A DNA stretch of 64,000 nucleotides. Origin: JAABRB01 sp041617635 (GTDB lineage: Bacteria > Pseudomonadota > Gammaproteobacteria > Burkholderiales > SG8-39). The stretch spans positions 1-64,000 of the forward strand of contig JBFJOO010000010.1 in NCBI GenBank assembly GCA_041617635.1, written 5' to 3'. Positions 42,799 through 52,244 of this stretch are shown piece after piece. The notes below the pieces were generated by a model. That model saw nothing but the letters and a program-made list of their open reading frames with translations. It was not told the DNA's origin and ran no database searches. Position numbers and translations under genes: made by a program. Numbering within the stretch: position 1 is the stretch's first letter; each line of letters begins with the position of its first letter.

Positions 42799-44097
42799 AT
42801 GCGGAAGAATGATTCGAGACGCGATTTCCTGAAGCTCGCCGCCGTGGGCGCAGTCACGGCCAGCGTGGGGCCGTTTGTTCTGCGCAAGGCCTGGGCCGCC
42901 GAGCCGATCAGGATCGGCCACGTGAACACGTTCAGCGGACCGCTTGCCTCGCTCGGCGAGCAGGGGCGCTGGGGGTTGACGGTGGCGGTGAACCGGATCA
43001 ACAAGGCGGGCGGTATCAACGGCCGCAAGATCGAGGTCATCGAGCGCGACGACGCGTTCAAGCCCGCGCAGGCCGTCCGCGAGTCAGAAGAGCTCATCCT
43101 CCGCAGCAAGATCGACGCACTGACCGGCACTTCATCGAGCGGCATCTGCGTGCAGCTGAGCCCGCTCGTCGACCGCTACGAGACGCTTTACGTGCTCGGC
43201 ACCGGGTGCGAGACGACGACGCTGACCGGCGACACCGCCACGCAGTGCCCGAAGCACACGTTCCGCCCGTACAACTCCACCAAGAGCCAGGCCATCGCCA
43301 TGGCGCCCTGGGCGATCGAGAGCGGCGTCAAGAGCGCGACATCCATCTACATGGACTTTGCCTGGGGCCAATCGGTGGCGAACGACTTCCGCGACGAGTT
43401 CGTCCGGCTCGGCGGCAAGTGGATCGACCCGGTGCCCTGCCCGCTCAACACCGCGGACTATCTGCCGTACGTGAATCGCCTGTCGCAGGACGCCGATGCC
43501 ATCATCGTGGGGATGTCGGGCGGCGCGGCGATCAAGTCGCTGCTTGCGATAGCGAACACCGGTCTCGGCAAGCGCGCCAAGATCGTCGGCCCGGCCTCGG
43601 TGTGCGACGTGAACACGCTCGAGCAGCAGGGCAAGAGCGCGGTCGGCGGGTTCTACCTGCACCGGTACTCGCCGGTCCACGACCTGGCCGGTTCGCCGTT
43701 CGACGACGCCGACAACCGCAGCTTCCGCCAGGAGTTCATGGCGCTCAGCAAGAACGTGCTGCCGAGCGGCTTCGCGCAAGCGCAGTTCACCGGCATGAAC
43801 GTGATCAAGGCCGCGATGGAGGCCGTCAAGTACCAGAACAAGAAGCAGGACACGCCGCGCATGATCGGGTGGCTCGAGGGCGCGGGCGGCGCGACGCCCT
43901 ACGGTCCGGGCCGGATCTTCGCGCGCGGTCGCGACAACCCGCAGGGCGAGATGTACCTGCGCGCGAGCGACCACCAGGCTTTCGTCGACTTCTACATGAC
44001 CACTGTCGATGACAACCTGCACTTCAAGATCGTGGGCGCGAAGGCCCCGCTGAAGACGACGCTCTACCCATCGAAGTTCGAGAAGTGTGCGGCCTGA
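42799..44097 (+). CDS. Liv-type ABC substrate-binding protein with Tat signal
   Basis: The 432-residue periplasmic protein has an N-terminal SRRDFLKLAAVGAVTA (twin-arginine) signal, cleaved probably near AWA-A. The mature part, starting EPIRIGHVNTFSGPLASLGEQG, is the type I periplasmic fold of branched-chain amino acid/urea/aromatic acid receptors. Tat export suggests cytoplasmic folding. GGAGG sits 5 nt before the ATG, and a GACCCG/CGGGTC hairpin (about 42746-42766) lies in the leader. It is followed by a complete permease and ATPase set, overlapping the first ATPase gene by 11 nt. The ligand is probably not an amino acid, given the dehydrogenases downstream. Confidence 0.88.
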   Translation: MRKNDSRRDFLKLAAVGAVTASVGPFVLRKAWAAEPIRIGHVNTFSGPLASLGEQGRWGLTVAVNRINKAGGINGRKIEVIERDDAFKPAQAVRESEELILRSKIDALTGTSSSGICVQLSPLVDRYETLYVLGTGCETTTLTGDTATQCPKHTFRPYNSTKSQAIAMAPWAIESGVKSATSIYMDFAWGQSVANDFRDEFVRLGGKWIDPVPCPLNTADYLPYVNRLSQDADAIIVGMSGGAAIKSLLAIANTGLGKRAKIVGPASVCDVNTLEQQGKSAVGGFYLHRYSPVHDLAGSPFDDADNRSFRQEFMALSKNVLPSGFAQAQFTGMNVIKAAMEAVKYQNKKQDTPRMIGWLEGAGGATPYGPGRIFARGRDNPQGEMYLRASDHQAFVDFYMTTVDDNLHFKIVGAKAPLKTTLYPSKFEKCAA

Positions 44098-44926
44098 TCC
44101 GGGGCTCGGATCCGGTCTCGACGCAACGACCCGGGCCGCCAGCGCGCGGTCCGGGTCGACGCGCGCGGCGCCGGTGCCGGGGGAACGGGTTCCGATCGTC
44201 ACGACCCGGAAGCTGACGAAGACCTTCGGCGCGCTGCACGCCGTCGACGCCGTCGACTTCACGCTCCAGCAGGGCGAGTTGCGGGCGATCATCGGGCCGA
44301 ACGGCGCGGGAAAGAGCACGTTCTTCGCGATGCTCATGGGCCGCATCGCGCCGTCGAGCGGGGAGATCCGGGTCTCGGGCGTGGACACGACGCGGTTCGC
44401 GCCGCATCAGATCAGCCGCCTCGGGGTAAGCCTCGCCTTCCAGATCACGAACATCTTCCCGAACCTGACGGTCGCGGAAAACGTGCGGCTCGCAGCCCAG
44501 ACTCGCGCGATGAGCTTCAACCCGCTCCGGGAGGCGACGCATCGAAGCGCCGTGGAGGCGTCGGTCAGCGCAATCCTGGCCGACATCGGCCTCGCGTCCA
44601 AGCGCGGCGAGCTGGCGGCCAATCTTTCCCACGGCGAGCAGAAGTATCTGGAGATCGGCATCGCGCTCGCCACCAAGCCGCGCCTGCTGCTGCTCGATGA
44701 GCCGACTGCGGGCATGAGCTCGCAGGAGACGCGCGACACCGCCGCGCTGATCAAGCGCCTGTCCGCGGACCTCAGCGTGATCCTGGTGGAGCACGACATG
44801 GATGTCGTGATGAGCATCGCGGACGTCGTGACCGTATTCCACGATGGACGGATCCTGGCCGAAGGGCCACCCGCCGCCATTCGCGCGAATCCGGACGTGC
44901 AGCAGGTTTATCTGCGGGGGGTCTGA
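44087..44926 (+). CDS. livG: LivG-like ABC transporter ATPase
   Basis: The product is up to 279 residues. The ABC fold starts about residue 38 (VPIVTTRKLTKTFGALHAVDAVDF). Walker A is GPNGAGKST, the signature is LSHGEQ, and Walker B is LLLLDEPTAG with H-loop VEHD. The C-terminal GRILAEGPPAAIRANPDVQQVYLRG tail is typical of LivG. Start uncertain: GTG 44087 overlaps the receptor gene by 11 nt and adds a Ser/Arg-rich extension; GTG 44174 would give a normal-length protein, but neither has a good Shine-Dalgarno. The signature has His in place of the usual Gly (LSHGEQ), a common variant in this family. Confidence 0.85.
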   Translation: MRPDPGLGSGLDATTRAASARSGSTRAAPVPGERVPIVTTRKLTKTFGALHAVDAVDFTLQQGELRAIIGPNGAGKSTFFAMLMGRIAPSSGEIRVSGVDTTRFAPHQISRLGVSLAFQITNIFPNLTVAENVRLAAQTRAMSFNPLREATHRSAVEASVSAILADIGLASKRGELAANLSHGEQKYLEIGIALATKPRLLLLDEPTAGMSSQETRDTAALIKRLSADLSVILVEHDMDVVMSIADVVTVFHDGRILAEGPPAAIRANPDVQQVYLRGV

Positions 44927-45639
44927 TGCTCCGGCTCGAGGGCGTGCACACCTACTACGGCAAGAGCCACATCCTCCAGGGCCTGTCCATGGAGGTGCCC
45001 AAGGGCGCCGTGGTTGCGGTGCTCGGACGCAACGGCGCCGGCAAGACGACGACCATGCGCAGCGTCATGGGACTGACGCCCCCGGCCCGCGGACGCATCG
45101 TGCTGAACGACGCGGACGTGGCGGGGCTGCCGCCCTACCGCATCGCCCGCCTCGGCGTGGCCTACGTCCCGGAGAACCGCCAGGTGTTCCCGCGGCTGTC
45201 GGTCCTGGAGAACCTGCGCATCGGCCTCGATCTCAAGGACTGGCCGGAGAGCGAGAAGCGCAAATCGCTCGACATGATCTACGAATCCTTCCCGCGCCTG
45301 ATGGAGCGCAGGAACCAGCCCGGGGCGACGCTATCCGGGGGCGAGCAGCAGATGCTCGCCATGGCGCGCGCCGTGGTCGTGCGGCCCGACCTGATCCTGC
45401 TCGACGAGCCGAGCGAGGGCCTGATGCCGGCGCTGGTGCAGGAGATCGAGCGGGTCATCCGCTGGATGGCGGAGGATCTCAAGATCACGGTGCTGCTGAT
45501 CGAGCAGGACTACCGCCTGTCGCTCCGCGTGAGCTCGCACTGCTACATCATGGCGAAAGGCAAGATCGTGCATGCCGCTCGCTCGGCCGAAGTCGCGGGC
45601 GATCGGGACACGTTGCTCGCATTGCTGGGAGTGAGCTGA
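44926..45639 (+). CDS. livF: LivF-like ABC transporter ATPase
   Basis: The 237-residue ATPase is the second nucleotide-binding subunit of the Liv-type importer. MLRLEGVHTYYGKSHILQGLSMEV opens the ABC fold. Walker A is GRNGAGKTT (35-43), the signature is LSGGEQ, and Walker B is LILLDEPSEGL with IEQD as the H-loop variant usual in LivF (Q in place of the second position). The ATG overlaps the livG TGA by one nucleotide, and the stop likewise overlaps the permease start, showing tight coupling. Confidence 0.93.
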   Translation: MLRLEGVHTYYGKSHILQGLSMEVPKGAVVAVLGRNGAGKTTTMRSVMGLTPPARGRIVLNDADVAGLPPYRIARLGVAYVPENRQVFPRLSVLENLRIGLDLKDWPESEKRKSLDMIYESFPRLMERRNQPGATLSGGEQQMLAMARAVVVRPDLILLDEPSEGLMPALVQEIERVIRWMAEDLKITVLLIEQDYRLSLRVSSHCYIMAKGKIVHAARSAEVAGDRDTLLALLGVS

Positions 45640-46523
45640 TGGAATCTCTCTGGGAGCGGGTCGCCGTCGAGCTCGTCATGGGCCTGCAGTACGGGATGGT
45701 GCTCGCGCTCGTCGCCTCGGGCTTCACCCTGATTCTGGGCGTCATGAATATCGTGAACTTCGCGCACGGCGAATTTCACATGGCCGGGGCCTTCGCGGGA
45801 TGGCTGGTGCTGACCGCGATCGCGCCGGTCGTCGGCTTCTGGGGAGCAGTCGTGCTCGCAGGGCTCATCGTTGCGCTCTTCGCGCTGGTGCTCGAGCGCG
45901 GGCTCTTCGTCTCGACGCACGGCGGGAGCCCCTTCATCCCGCTCCTGATCTCGTTCGGGCTGGCGCTCGTCCTGCAGCAAGGGGCGCTCGCGATCTTCGG
46001 CACGATCGGCAAGCACGTGGATCCCCCGGTCACCGCGACCATCCCCTTCTTCGGGCTGCAGTTTCCCGTGTACCGCATCGTCATCATGGTGGTCGGTGCG
46101 CTGATCATCGGCGCCCTCTGGATCTTCATCACCCGGACGAAGTGGGGGACCTGGATCCGCGCCACGGTTCAGGATCGCGAGATGGCCGAGTGCATGGGCG
46201 TTCCGGTGCCGCGGGTCTACCAGATGGTGTTCGCCCTCGGCTGCGGCATCGCTGCCGTGAGCGGCGTCCTCGTCGCCCCGATCTTCTCGGTGTCCTACTC
46301 GATGGGGCTGGACATCATCGTCCCGGCATTCATCGTCGTCGTGGTCGGCGGGCTGGGCAGCCTCACCGGCACGCTGATCGCGGCGCTGCTCATCGGCGAG
46401 CTCGAAGCGCTCGGCTCGATCTTCCTCAAGGGCTCCGAGCCGCAAATCCTGAGCCTGCTCGTGCTCATGGCCTTTCTGGTCTTTCGCCCGCAGGGCCTGC
46501 TCGGCGAACGGGGGCTGCAGTGA
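45639..46523 (+). CDS. livH: LivH-like ABC transporter permease
   Basis: The 294-residue inner-membrane permease has about eight hydrophobic segments. It opens LQYGMVLALVASGFTLILGVMNIVNFAHGEFHMAGAF, the standard LivH start, and near 220-245 has GCGIAAVSGVLVAPIFSVSYSMG, then VVVVGGLGSLTGTLIAALLIGELEALG. It works with LivM as the channel. The start overlaps livF by 1 nt, and the end overlaps the LivM gene by 4 nt. Confidence 0.93.
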   Translation: MESLWERVAVELVMGLQYGMVLALVASGFTLILGVMNIVNFAHGEFHMAGAFAGWLVLTAIAPVVGFWGAVVLAGLIVALFALVLERGLFVSTHGGSPFIPLLISFGLALVLQQGALAIFGTIGKHVDPPVTATIPFFGLQFPVYRIVIMVVGALIIGALWIFITRTKWGTWIRATVQDREMAECMGVPVPRVYQMVFALGCGIAAVSGVLVAPIFSVSYSMGLDIIVPAFIVVVVGGLGSLTGTLIAALLIGELEALGSIFLKGSEPQILSLLVLMAFLVFRPQGLLGERGLQ

Positions 46524-47656
46524 TCCGCACGCTCCGCCGCGTCGGGCTGCCGCTCAGCCTGCTGATCGGCGTCACTTTCTGGCTGCTGCCGCTCGCCAAT
46601 GCGCTCATCGTGCTCGCGGCGCTCGGCTCGATCGTGCTGGGCGTGGCGCTCATCGGCCGAGTACGCGGCCGTGCGCGAACGACACTCGATCGGACGCTGC
46701 GCCTGCGCTACGTCGGCGCGCTCGTGCTCCTGGTCGGCGCGACGCTGCCCCTGTGGGCCGGCCCGTTTGCGTTGCGGTTCATGAGCGAAGTGCTCATTCT
46801 CGGCCTGCTCGCAATGAGCCTCGACCTGATGATGGGCTTCATCGGGCTCGCGAGCTTCGCGCACGCCGCGCTCGCCGGGGTCGCCTCCTACACCGCGGCG
46901 ATCGCGCTTTCCCGATATGGCTTGCCGCCGTGGGCGGCGATCGGACTTGCGCTGCTCGTCGGGACCCTTGCCACGACATTCATGGGCGCGTTCTCGGTCC
47001 GCGTCCGGGACATCTACTTCGGCATCGTGACGGTGGTGTTCGGCGTCGTGGCATTCATCGTCGCGAACACCTGGGTCTCGATGACGAACGGCGAGGACGG
47101 CATGACGATCACGCTGCCCACGCTCACGATCCCCGGGCTGCCGGGACTCGACATCGGCGATTTCGCGTCCTTCTGGTACCTCACCTTCGCGGTGGTCTTC
47201 GCGAGCTACCTCTTCATGCGCCAGCTGCTGCGCTCGCCGATCGGTCTGGTGTTCCGCGGCATCCGCGAGAACGAGCAGCGCGCGCGCTATGTCGGGTACA
47301 ACGTGAATGCCTACAAGATCCTGAACACCGCGATCTCCGGATTCTTCGCCTCGCTCGCCGGCGTGCTGCTGCTCTTCAAGAACGGCATCATCGGCACCGA
47401 GCAGATGGACGTCATCCACTCGGGGGAGATCGTCATCTGGTCGGTGATCGGGGGCCTCGGGACGCTGATCGGGCCGTTCATCGGCGCGGCCTCGGTCTAC
47501 CTGCTGACCGATTATCTCGCCCAGTTCACCGACCGCTACATCCTGATCGTCGGCCTGGTCTTCATCACGACGATCCTGCTCGCTCCGAAAGGCATCGCGG
47601 GCGCAGTCCTCGAGGCGTGGCGTCCGTCCGCAACCGACAGGGAGGACTCTTCATGA
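46520..47656 (+). CDS. livM: LivM-like ABC transporter permease
   Basis: The 378-residue permease starts at GTG 46520 (GTGA overlap with livH). About nine to ten TM segments. The LivM hallmark AMSLDLMMGFIGLASFAHAALAGVASY lies about 92-120, and RGIRENEQRARYVGYNVNAYKILNTAISGFFASLAG at about 250-285 is the conserved cytoplasmic coupling region. It pairs with LivH in the inner membrane. The stop overlaps the SDR start by 4 nt, so the dehydrogenase is part of the same transcript. Confidence 0.93.
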   Translation: MIRTLRRVGLPLSLLIGVTFWLLPLANALIVLAALGSIVLGVALIGRVRGRARTTLDRTLRLRYVGALVLLVGATLPLWAGPFALRFMSEVLILGLLAMSLDLMMGFIGLASFAHAALAGVASYTAAIALSRYGLPPWAAIGLALLVGTLATTFMGAFSVRVRDIYFGIVTVVFGVVAFIVANTWVSMTNGEDGMTITLPTLTIPGLPGLDIGDFASFWYLTFAVVFASYLFMRQLLRSPIGLVFRGIRENEQRARYVGYNVNAYKILNTAISGFFASLAGVLLLFKNGIIGTEQMDVIHSGEIVIWSVIGGLGTLIGPFIGAASVYLLTDYLAQFTDRYILIVGLVFITTILLAPKGIAGAVLEAWRPSATDREDSS

Positions 47657-48462
47657 TGCTCGAAGGCAAGACCGTCATCGTCACCGGCGGCGGCAGCGGC
47701 ATCGGGCGCGCCACCTGCGTGCTCGCCGCGCGCGAAGGCGCGAACGTCGCGATCGCCGACAACAACCCGACGACGGCCGAGGAGACCAAGCAGCTCGTCG
47801 CGGCCGAAGGTCGCAAGGCGATCGTCATCGAGATGGACACGTCGGTGGCTGCCGACGCGCAGCGCATGGCGGATGCGACCGTGGCCGCTTTCGGTACGAT
47901 CGACGGCCTCGTGTGCGCCGCGATCAAGCTCCGCCCGAGCCGCCTGGAAGACCTGTCCGAGGAAGACTGGGACATGGTGATCGACATCGGGCTGAAGGGC
48001 TATTTCCTGTGTGCCCAGGCCGCCGGCCGCGTCATGCTGGCGCAGAAGCGCGGATCGATCGTGTTCGTGTCGTCCGTCGGCGGCGTGCAGGCCTACAACG
48101 GTGCCGGCGCCTACAGCGTGGCCAAGGCGGGCGCGATCATGCTCGGCAATCTCGTCGGCGTCGAATGGGGTGGCCGCGGCGTGCGCGGCAACACGGTGTC
48201 GCCCGGCCAGGTGCGCACGCCGATGACCGAGGCGATGTTCCGGGATCCGGAGATTGCCGCCGGGCGCGCCGCGGTCGTGCCCATGGGGCGGGTGGGACGA
48301 CCCGAGGAAATCGCGGAAGCGTGCGTGTTCCTGCTCTCCGACCGCGCGAGCTACGTGAACGCCGAGAACCTCAAGGTCGACGGGGGCCAGGCCGAGAGCA
48401 AGATGATGCACACCCCCGGCCGCAACTGGGGCGGCAAGAGCATGGCGTACAAGCCGGGCTGA
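47653..48462 (+). CDS. Short-chain dehydrogenase/reductase (SDR), first
   Basis: The 269-residue SDR has an NAD(P)-binding TGGGSGIGRATC (11-22) and catalytic S/Y/K in SSVGGVQAYNGAGAYSVAKAG. D34-type acidic end of the second strand (VAIADNN) favours NAD. The C-terminal GRNWGGKSMAYKPG tail is longer than usual. It starts in a 4-nt overlap with LivM (ATGA), directly after GGGAGG. It would oxidise a secondary alcohol, probably a compound brought in by the adjacent importer. A second SDR follows at 22 nt. Confidence 0.92.
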   Translation: MMLEGKTVIVTGGGSGIGRATCVLAAREGANVAIADNNPTTAEETKQLVAAEGRKAIVIEMDTSVAADAQRMADATVAAFGTIDGLVCAAIKLRPSRLEDLSEEDWDMVIDIGLKGYFLCAQAAGRVMLAQKRGSIVFVSSVGGVQAYNGAGAYSVAKAGAIMLGNLVGVEWGGRGVRGNTVSPGQVRTPMTEAMFRDPEIAAGRAAVVPMGRVGRPEEIAEACVFLLSDRASYVNAENLKVDGGQAESKMMHTPGRNWGGKSMAYKPG

Positions 48463-48484
48463 AGCGCCGGGAAAGGACATAAAG

Positions 48485-49261
48485 ATGAGTCGATTCGCAG
48501 GCAAGGTTTGCATCGTCACCGGGGGCGCCAGGGGAATCGGCGAGAAGACCGCCGAGATGTATGTCGCGCAGGGCGGCCGCGTGCTGATCGGCGACACCAA
48601 CGCCGAGCTGGGTAGCGCCGTCGCCAAGCGTCTCGGGACGGCTGCCCGGTTCGTCCCGCTGGACGTGAGCGACCCGGCGTCCTACCGCGATGCAGTCGCG
48701 ACCGCCGTGAAGGAGTTCGGCGGCGTAGACGGCGTGGTCAACAGCGCGGTTCGCATGGCGCCCGGCCTGCTGAAGGATCTGTCGCTCGCGGACTGGAACG
48801 CGGCCGTGGCCGTGGGCCTTACCGGAACCTTTCTGATGTGCCAGGCCGCCGGTCGCTGGATGATCGACAACGATCGCCGCGGCGCGATGGTCAACCTCTC
48901 GTCGATCGGCGGCATCGCACCGTACGGCATGTCCGGTGCCTACAGCACGATCAAGGCGGGGGTGATCATGCTCACCAAGCATCTCGCGCTGGAGTGGGCG
49001 TCGAAGGGCGTGCGCGTCAACGTCGTGTGCCCCGGTCATACGGAGACCCCGCTCACGGCCTATCTCAAGGACCCCGAGATCAAGCGGGCGCGCAGCGAGG
49101 TCACGCCGCTCAAGCGGGTCGGACAGCCGCTGGACATCGCCAACGCGATCCTCTTTCTCCTGTCGGACGAGGCGGACTACATCACCGCCGCCTCGCTCGG
49201 CATCGACGGCGGGCTTTCCGCCAGCGTCATGAACCAGCTGCCGGGCCGGAAGTGGAGTTGA
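48485..49261 (+). CDS. Short-chain dehydrogenase/reductase (SDR), second
   Basis: The 258-residue SDR carries TGGARGIGEKTA (11-22), the NAG-like VVNSAVRMAPG region, and catalytic SSIGGIAPYGMSGAYSTIKAG. The tail LPGRKWS recalls the GRNW tail of the first SDR, so the two are related copies that share a C-terminal signature. GGACATAAAG precedes the ATG. Two paralogous dehydrogenases in one operon suggest successive oxidations or opposite stereoisomers. Confidence 0.92.
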   Translation: MSRFAGKVCIVTGGARGIGEKTAEMYVAQGGRVLIGDTNAELGSAVAKRLGTAARFVPLDVSDPASYRDAVATAVKEFGGVDGVVNSAVRMAPGLLKDLSLADWNAAVAVGLTGTFLMCQAAGRWMIDNDRRGAMVNLSSIGGIAPYGMSGAYSTIKAGVIMLTKHLALEWASKGVRVNVVCPGHTETPLTAYLKDPEIKRARSEVTPLKRVGQPLDIANAILFLLSDEADYITAASLGIDGGLSASVMNQLPGRKWS

Positions 49262-49354
49262 GCGTGAATTGACGTGAATCGTCCGGACGGGTGGGATATG
49301 CTTGGCCACGGCGCGGCGGCGCGGGTCCCGCGTCCCCAACGGGAGGAGAACCCC

Positions 49355-50389
49355 ATGCGCAAGATCGGCTCGATCGGATTTCTGACCCTGGCAACGGCCG
49401 CCCTGCTCCTTTCGGGAGGGGCCCGGGCAGAAACCACACTCAACTATTCGCTGTGGATCCCCTGGACCCACCCCGTGGCGGTGCACGTCTACATCCCCTG
49501 GATCGAGGCGGTCGAGAAAGCGACCGCGGGCCGGGTCAAGATCAACCGCCTGCCGAAGGCGGTCGCCTCGCCGCCCGCGCACTTCGATGCGATCCGCAAC
49601 GGCCAGGCCGACGTCGGGTTCAGCGTGTACGGCTATTCGCCGAAGCGCTTCGGCGCCTACCTCTTCGGCGAGCTGCCGCTCATCGGCGACCGCGCCGAGC
49701 CGGTGTCGGTCGCGGCGTGGCGCACCCACGAGCGCATCGCCAAGGTGAAGGACTTCCATGAGGGCGTCAAGCTGCTCGGCCTGAACAGCCACGGCCCCGG
49801 GGTCCTGCATCACCGCACCAAGAACATCGATTCGATCGACGACCTGAAGGGATCGAAGATCCGCGTCGGCGGCCCGATCCCGAAGGCGATCGTCGAGGCG
49901 TGGGGCGGCGTGGCGATCGCGCAGCCGGCACCCAAGTCCTACGAGCTGCTCTCCACCGGCGTGATCGACGGCATCACGTTCCCGTACGAATCGCTGCCGA
50001 GCTTCAACATCACGAAGCTCGTCACGCATTCGACCTACTTTCCGGGCGGCCTGTACACCTCGACCCACTACCTGATCATGAACCAGGCGAAGTGGGATGC
50101 GCTGCCGCAGCAAGATAAGGCGGCGATCGACCGCGTCTCCTACGAGACCTTCGCGCACCAGGCCGGCAAGGGCTGGGACACCATCAACGACATCGGCCTC
50201 GCCGCCGCCAAGGAGAACGGCAACAAGATCACGACGGCGCCACCGGCGATGGTCGAGGAGCTCAAGAAGCTGAACGTCAAGTTCGAGGCCGAGTTCGTCA
50301 AGGAGGCGAACGAGGCCGGCATCGACGGCGCGGCCACCCTGAAGTTCTTCCGCGAAGAGATCGCGCGCCAGGCCGGACAAGCGAAGTAG
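49355..50389 (+). CDS. TRAP transporter substrate-binding protein (DctP-type)
   Basis: The 344-residue periplasmic protein starts at 49355 with GGGAGGAG about 8 nt upstream. Its Sec signal (MRKIGSIGFLTLATAALLLSGGARA) precedes the mature ETTLNYSLWIPWTHP. The DctP fold shows GVKLLGLNSHGPGVLHHRTKNIDSIDDLKGSKIRVGGPIPKAIVEAWGGV, where the late Arg (KIRVGG) is the usual carboxylate-binding residue of TRAP receptors. The ligand is therefore probably an organic acid. The two membrane subunits follow directly. The 93-bp gap to the SDR gene could hold a secondary promoter. Confidence 0.9.
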   Translation: MRKIGSIGFLTLATAALLLSGGARAETTLNYSLWIPWTHPVAVHVYIPWIEAVEKATAGRVKINRLPKAVASPPAHFDAIRNGQADVGFSVYGYSPKRFGAYLFGELPLIGDRAEPVSVAAWRTHERIAKVKDFHEGVKLLGLNSHGPGVLHHRTKNIDSIDDLKGSKIRVGGPIPKAIVEAWGGVAIAQPAPKSYELLSTGVIDGITFPYESLPSFNITKLVTHSTYFPGGLYTSTHYLIMNQAKWDALPQQDKAAIDRVSYETFAHQAGKGWDTINDIGLAAAKENGNKITTAPPAMVEELKKLNVKFEAEFVKEANEAGIDGAATLKFFREEIARQAGQAK

Positions 50390-50394
50390 TCGGC

Positions 50395-50937
50395 ATGGCG
50401 GAGGACCGCGGCCGGCAGGCTGCGGGCGCCGGCGCGCCCGCGCGTTGGGCGATGTTCCTGCTCGGCGCGTTCGCGTGCCTGGTGCTGTTCGCGATGATGG
50501 CGCTCACGTTCGCCGATGTCCTCGGCCGGTATCTCCTCAACCGGCCGCTGCCCGGCGCGTACGAGATGATCGCCTTCATGATGCCGCTGATGATCTTCGC
50601 CATCTTGCCGCGGGTCTGCTACCGCGAAGACCACGTCACGGTCGATCTCCTGGAAGGCTTCACGCCGTCTGCGTGGCGCCGCTGGCAGGGAGCGGCGGTG
50701 AACCTCCTCGGGGCGGCGGTGATCGGCGTGCTGGCATGGCGGCTCTTCGTCCAGGCGGTGGACAACGGGCGCAACGACGAAGTCAGCACCGAGCACCTGT
50801 GGCCGCTGTCGATCTTCGGCTACTTCATGGCGGCGATGAGCGTGCTCGCCTGCGTCAGCCTGCTCGTCGTGGCCGTCCAGCACTGGCGCGGGACGCGTCC
50901 CGCCGTTGACGGGCGGAGCGGGGAAACGGGTTCGTGA
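50395..50937 (+). CDS. TRAP transporter small permease (DctQ-type)
   Basis: The 180-residue membrane protein has four hydrophobic segments (about 20-42, 58-78, 96-116, 136-156). ALTFADVLGRYLLNRPLPGAYEMIAFMMPLMIF is the DctQ family core with its conserved R-(x)-N-P pattern. It bridges the receptor and large permease. It begins 5 nt after the receptor stop and overlaps the large permease start by 4 nt (GTGA). Confidence 0.9.
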   Translation: MAEDRGRQAAGAGAPARWAMFLLGAFACLVLFAMMALTFADVLGRYLLNRPLPGAYEMIAFMMPLMIFAILPRVCYREDHVTVDLLEGFTPSAWRRWQGAAVNLLGAAVIGVLAWRLFVQAVDNGRNDEVSTEHLWPLSIFGYFMAAMSVLACVSLLVVAVQHWRGTRPAVDGRSGETGS

Positions 50938-52226
50938 CGGCGGGCCTCATCGGCCTGGCGGCGGTGCTGGCGCTCGCGTTCCTGCGCGTGCCGATCGCGT
51001 TCGCCATGGGAATCTCGGGCTTCTTCGGGTTGGTCGCGTTCATCGGCTGGCAGGGCGCGTTCGCCAGCATCGCGTCGACCGCGTTCGACGCCGCCGTGAA
51101 CTACGAGCTCTCGGTCGTGCCGCTCTTCGTCCTGATGGGCAACCTCGTCACCCGCGCGCGCCTCTCCGAGGAGCTGTACGCAGCCTCGCACGCGTTCCTC
51201 GGTCACCGGCGCGGCGGTCTGGCGATGGCCACCATCGTCGCGTGCGGCGGATTCTCGGCGGTGTGCGGCTCGAGCCTCGCCACGGCGGCGACGATGTCCA
51301 AGGTGGCGATGCCCTCGATGCGCAAGTACGGCTACTCCGACGCGCTGGCCGCCGGATCGATCGCCGCCGGCGGCACGCTCGGCATTCTCATCCCGCCGAG
51401 CGTGCTGATGGTGATCTACGGCATCCTGACGCAGACCAACATCGGCAAGCTGTTCGCCGCCGGCGTCGCACCGGGCGTCCTCGGCATCGCGCTCTACATG
51501 ACGGCGGTGCAGGCGGTCGTGATGCGCAGACCGCAGGACGGTCCACGCAGCGAGCGAATCCCGTGGGCGGCGCGCCTGCTGGCGCTCAAGGGCGTGTGGG
51601 GCGTGCTCGTGCTGTTCGCGGTGGTGATGGGCGGTATCTACGGCGGCGTCTTCTCGGCCACCGAAGCGGCGGGCATCGGGGCCGCTGGCGCCTTCCTCTT
51701 CGCGGTCATCAGGGGCGAGCTCACCTGGCGCAAGCTCTACGCGACCCTACTCGAGAGCGCCGGCACCACGGCAATGCTCTTCACCGTGCTGATCGGCGCG
51801 CTGATCTTCGCCAACTTCATCAACGTCACGCCCTTCCCGCGCGCGATGCTCGCGGCCGCCGGCGCGTTCGCGGACACCCCGTGGGTCGCGATCGCCGCGA
51901 TCCTCGCGATCTACATCGTGCTCGGCTGCGTGCTGGAAAGCCTGTCGATGATCCTCCTCACCGTGCCGATCTTCTTCCCCGTGGTGAAGAGCCTCGGCTA
52001 CGACCCGATCTGGTTCGGCATCCTGGTCGTGGTCATCACCGAGATCAGCCTCATCACGCCGCCGGTCGGCCTGAACGTGTTCGTCCTGCGCGGTGTGCTG
52101 CCCGACGTCAGCACCGGCACGATCTTCCGGGGCGTCGTGCCGTTCATCCTTGCGGACGTGGTGCGGCTCGCCATCGTCGCGGCAGTGCCGACGCTGTCGC
52201 TGTGGCTCCCGCAGTTCGTCAAGTAG
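50934..52226 (+). CDS. TRAP transporter large permease (DctM-type)
   Basis: The 430-residue permease starts at GTG 50934. There are about eleven TM segments with the DctM blocks SVVPLFVLMGNLVTRARLSEELYAAS, CGGFSAVCGSSLATAATMSKVAMPSM and GGTLGILIPPSVLMVIYGILTQTNIGKLF, plus the ITEISLITPPVGLNVFV C-terminal motif. It uses the Na+ or H+ gradient to bring in the substrate delivered by the DctP protein. It is followed after 18 nt by a Na+/H+ antiporter, which could recycle the coupling ion. Confidence 0.93.
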   Translation: MTAGLIGLAAVLALAFLRVPIAFAMGISGFFGLVAFIGWQGAFASIASTAFDAAVNYELSVVPLFVLMGNLVTRARLSEELYAASHAFLGHRRGGLAMATIVACGGFSAVCGSSLATAATMSKVAMPSMRKYGYSDALAAGSIAAGGTLGILIPPSVLMVIYGILTQTNIGKLFAAGVAPGVLGIALYMTAVQAVVMRRPQDGPRSERIPWAARLLALKGVWGVLVLFAVVMGGIYGGVFSATEAAGIGAAGAFLFAVIRGELTWRKLYATLLESAGTTAMLFTVLIGALIFANFINVTPFPRAMLAAAGAFADTPWVAIAAILAIYIVLGCVLESLSMILLTVPIFFPVVKSLGYDPIWFGILVVVITEISLITPPVGLNVFVLRGVLPDVSTGTIFRGVVPFILADVVRLAIVAAVPTLSLWLPQFVK

Positions 52227-52244
52227 CCCCGGAGAGGAGCCGCA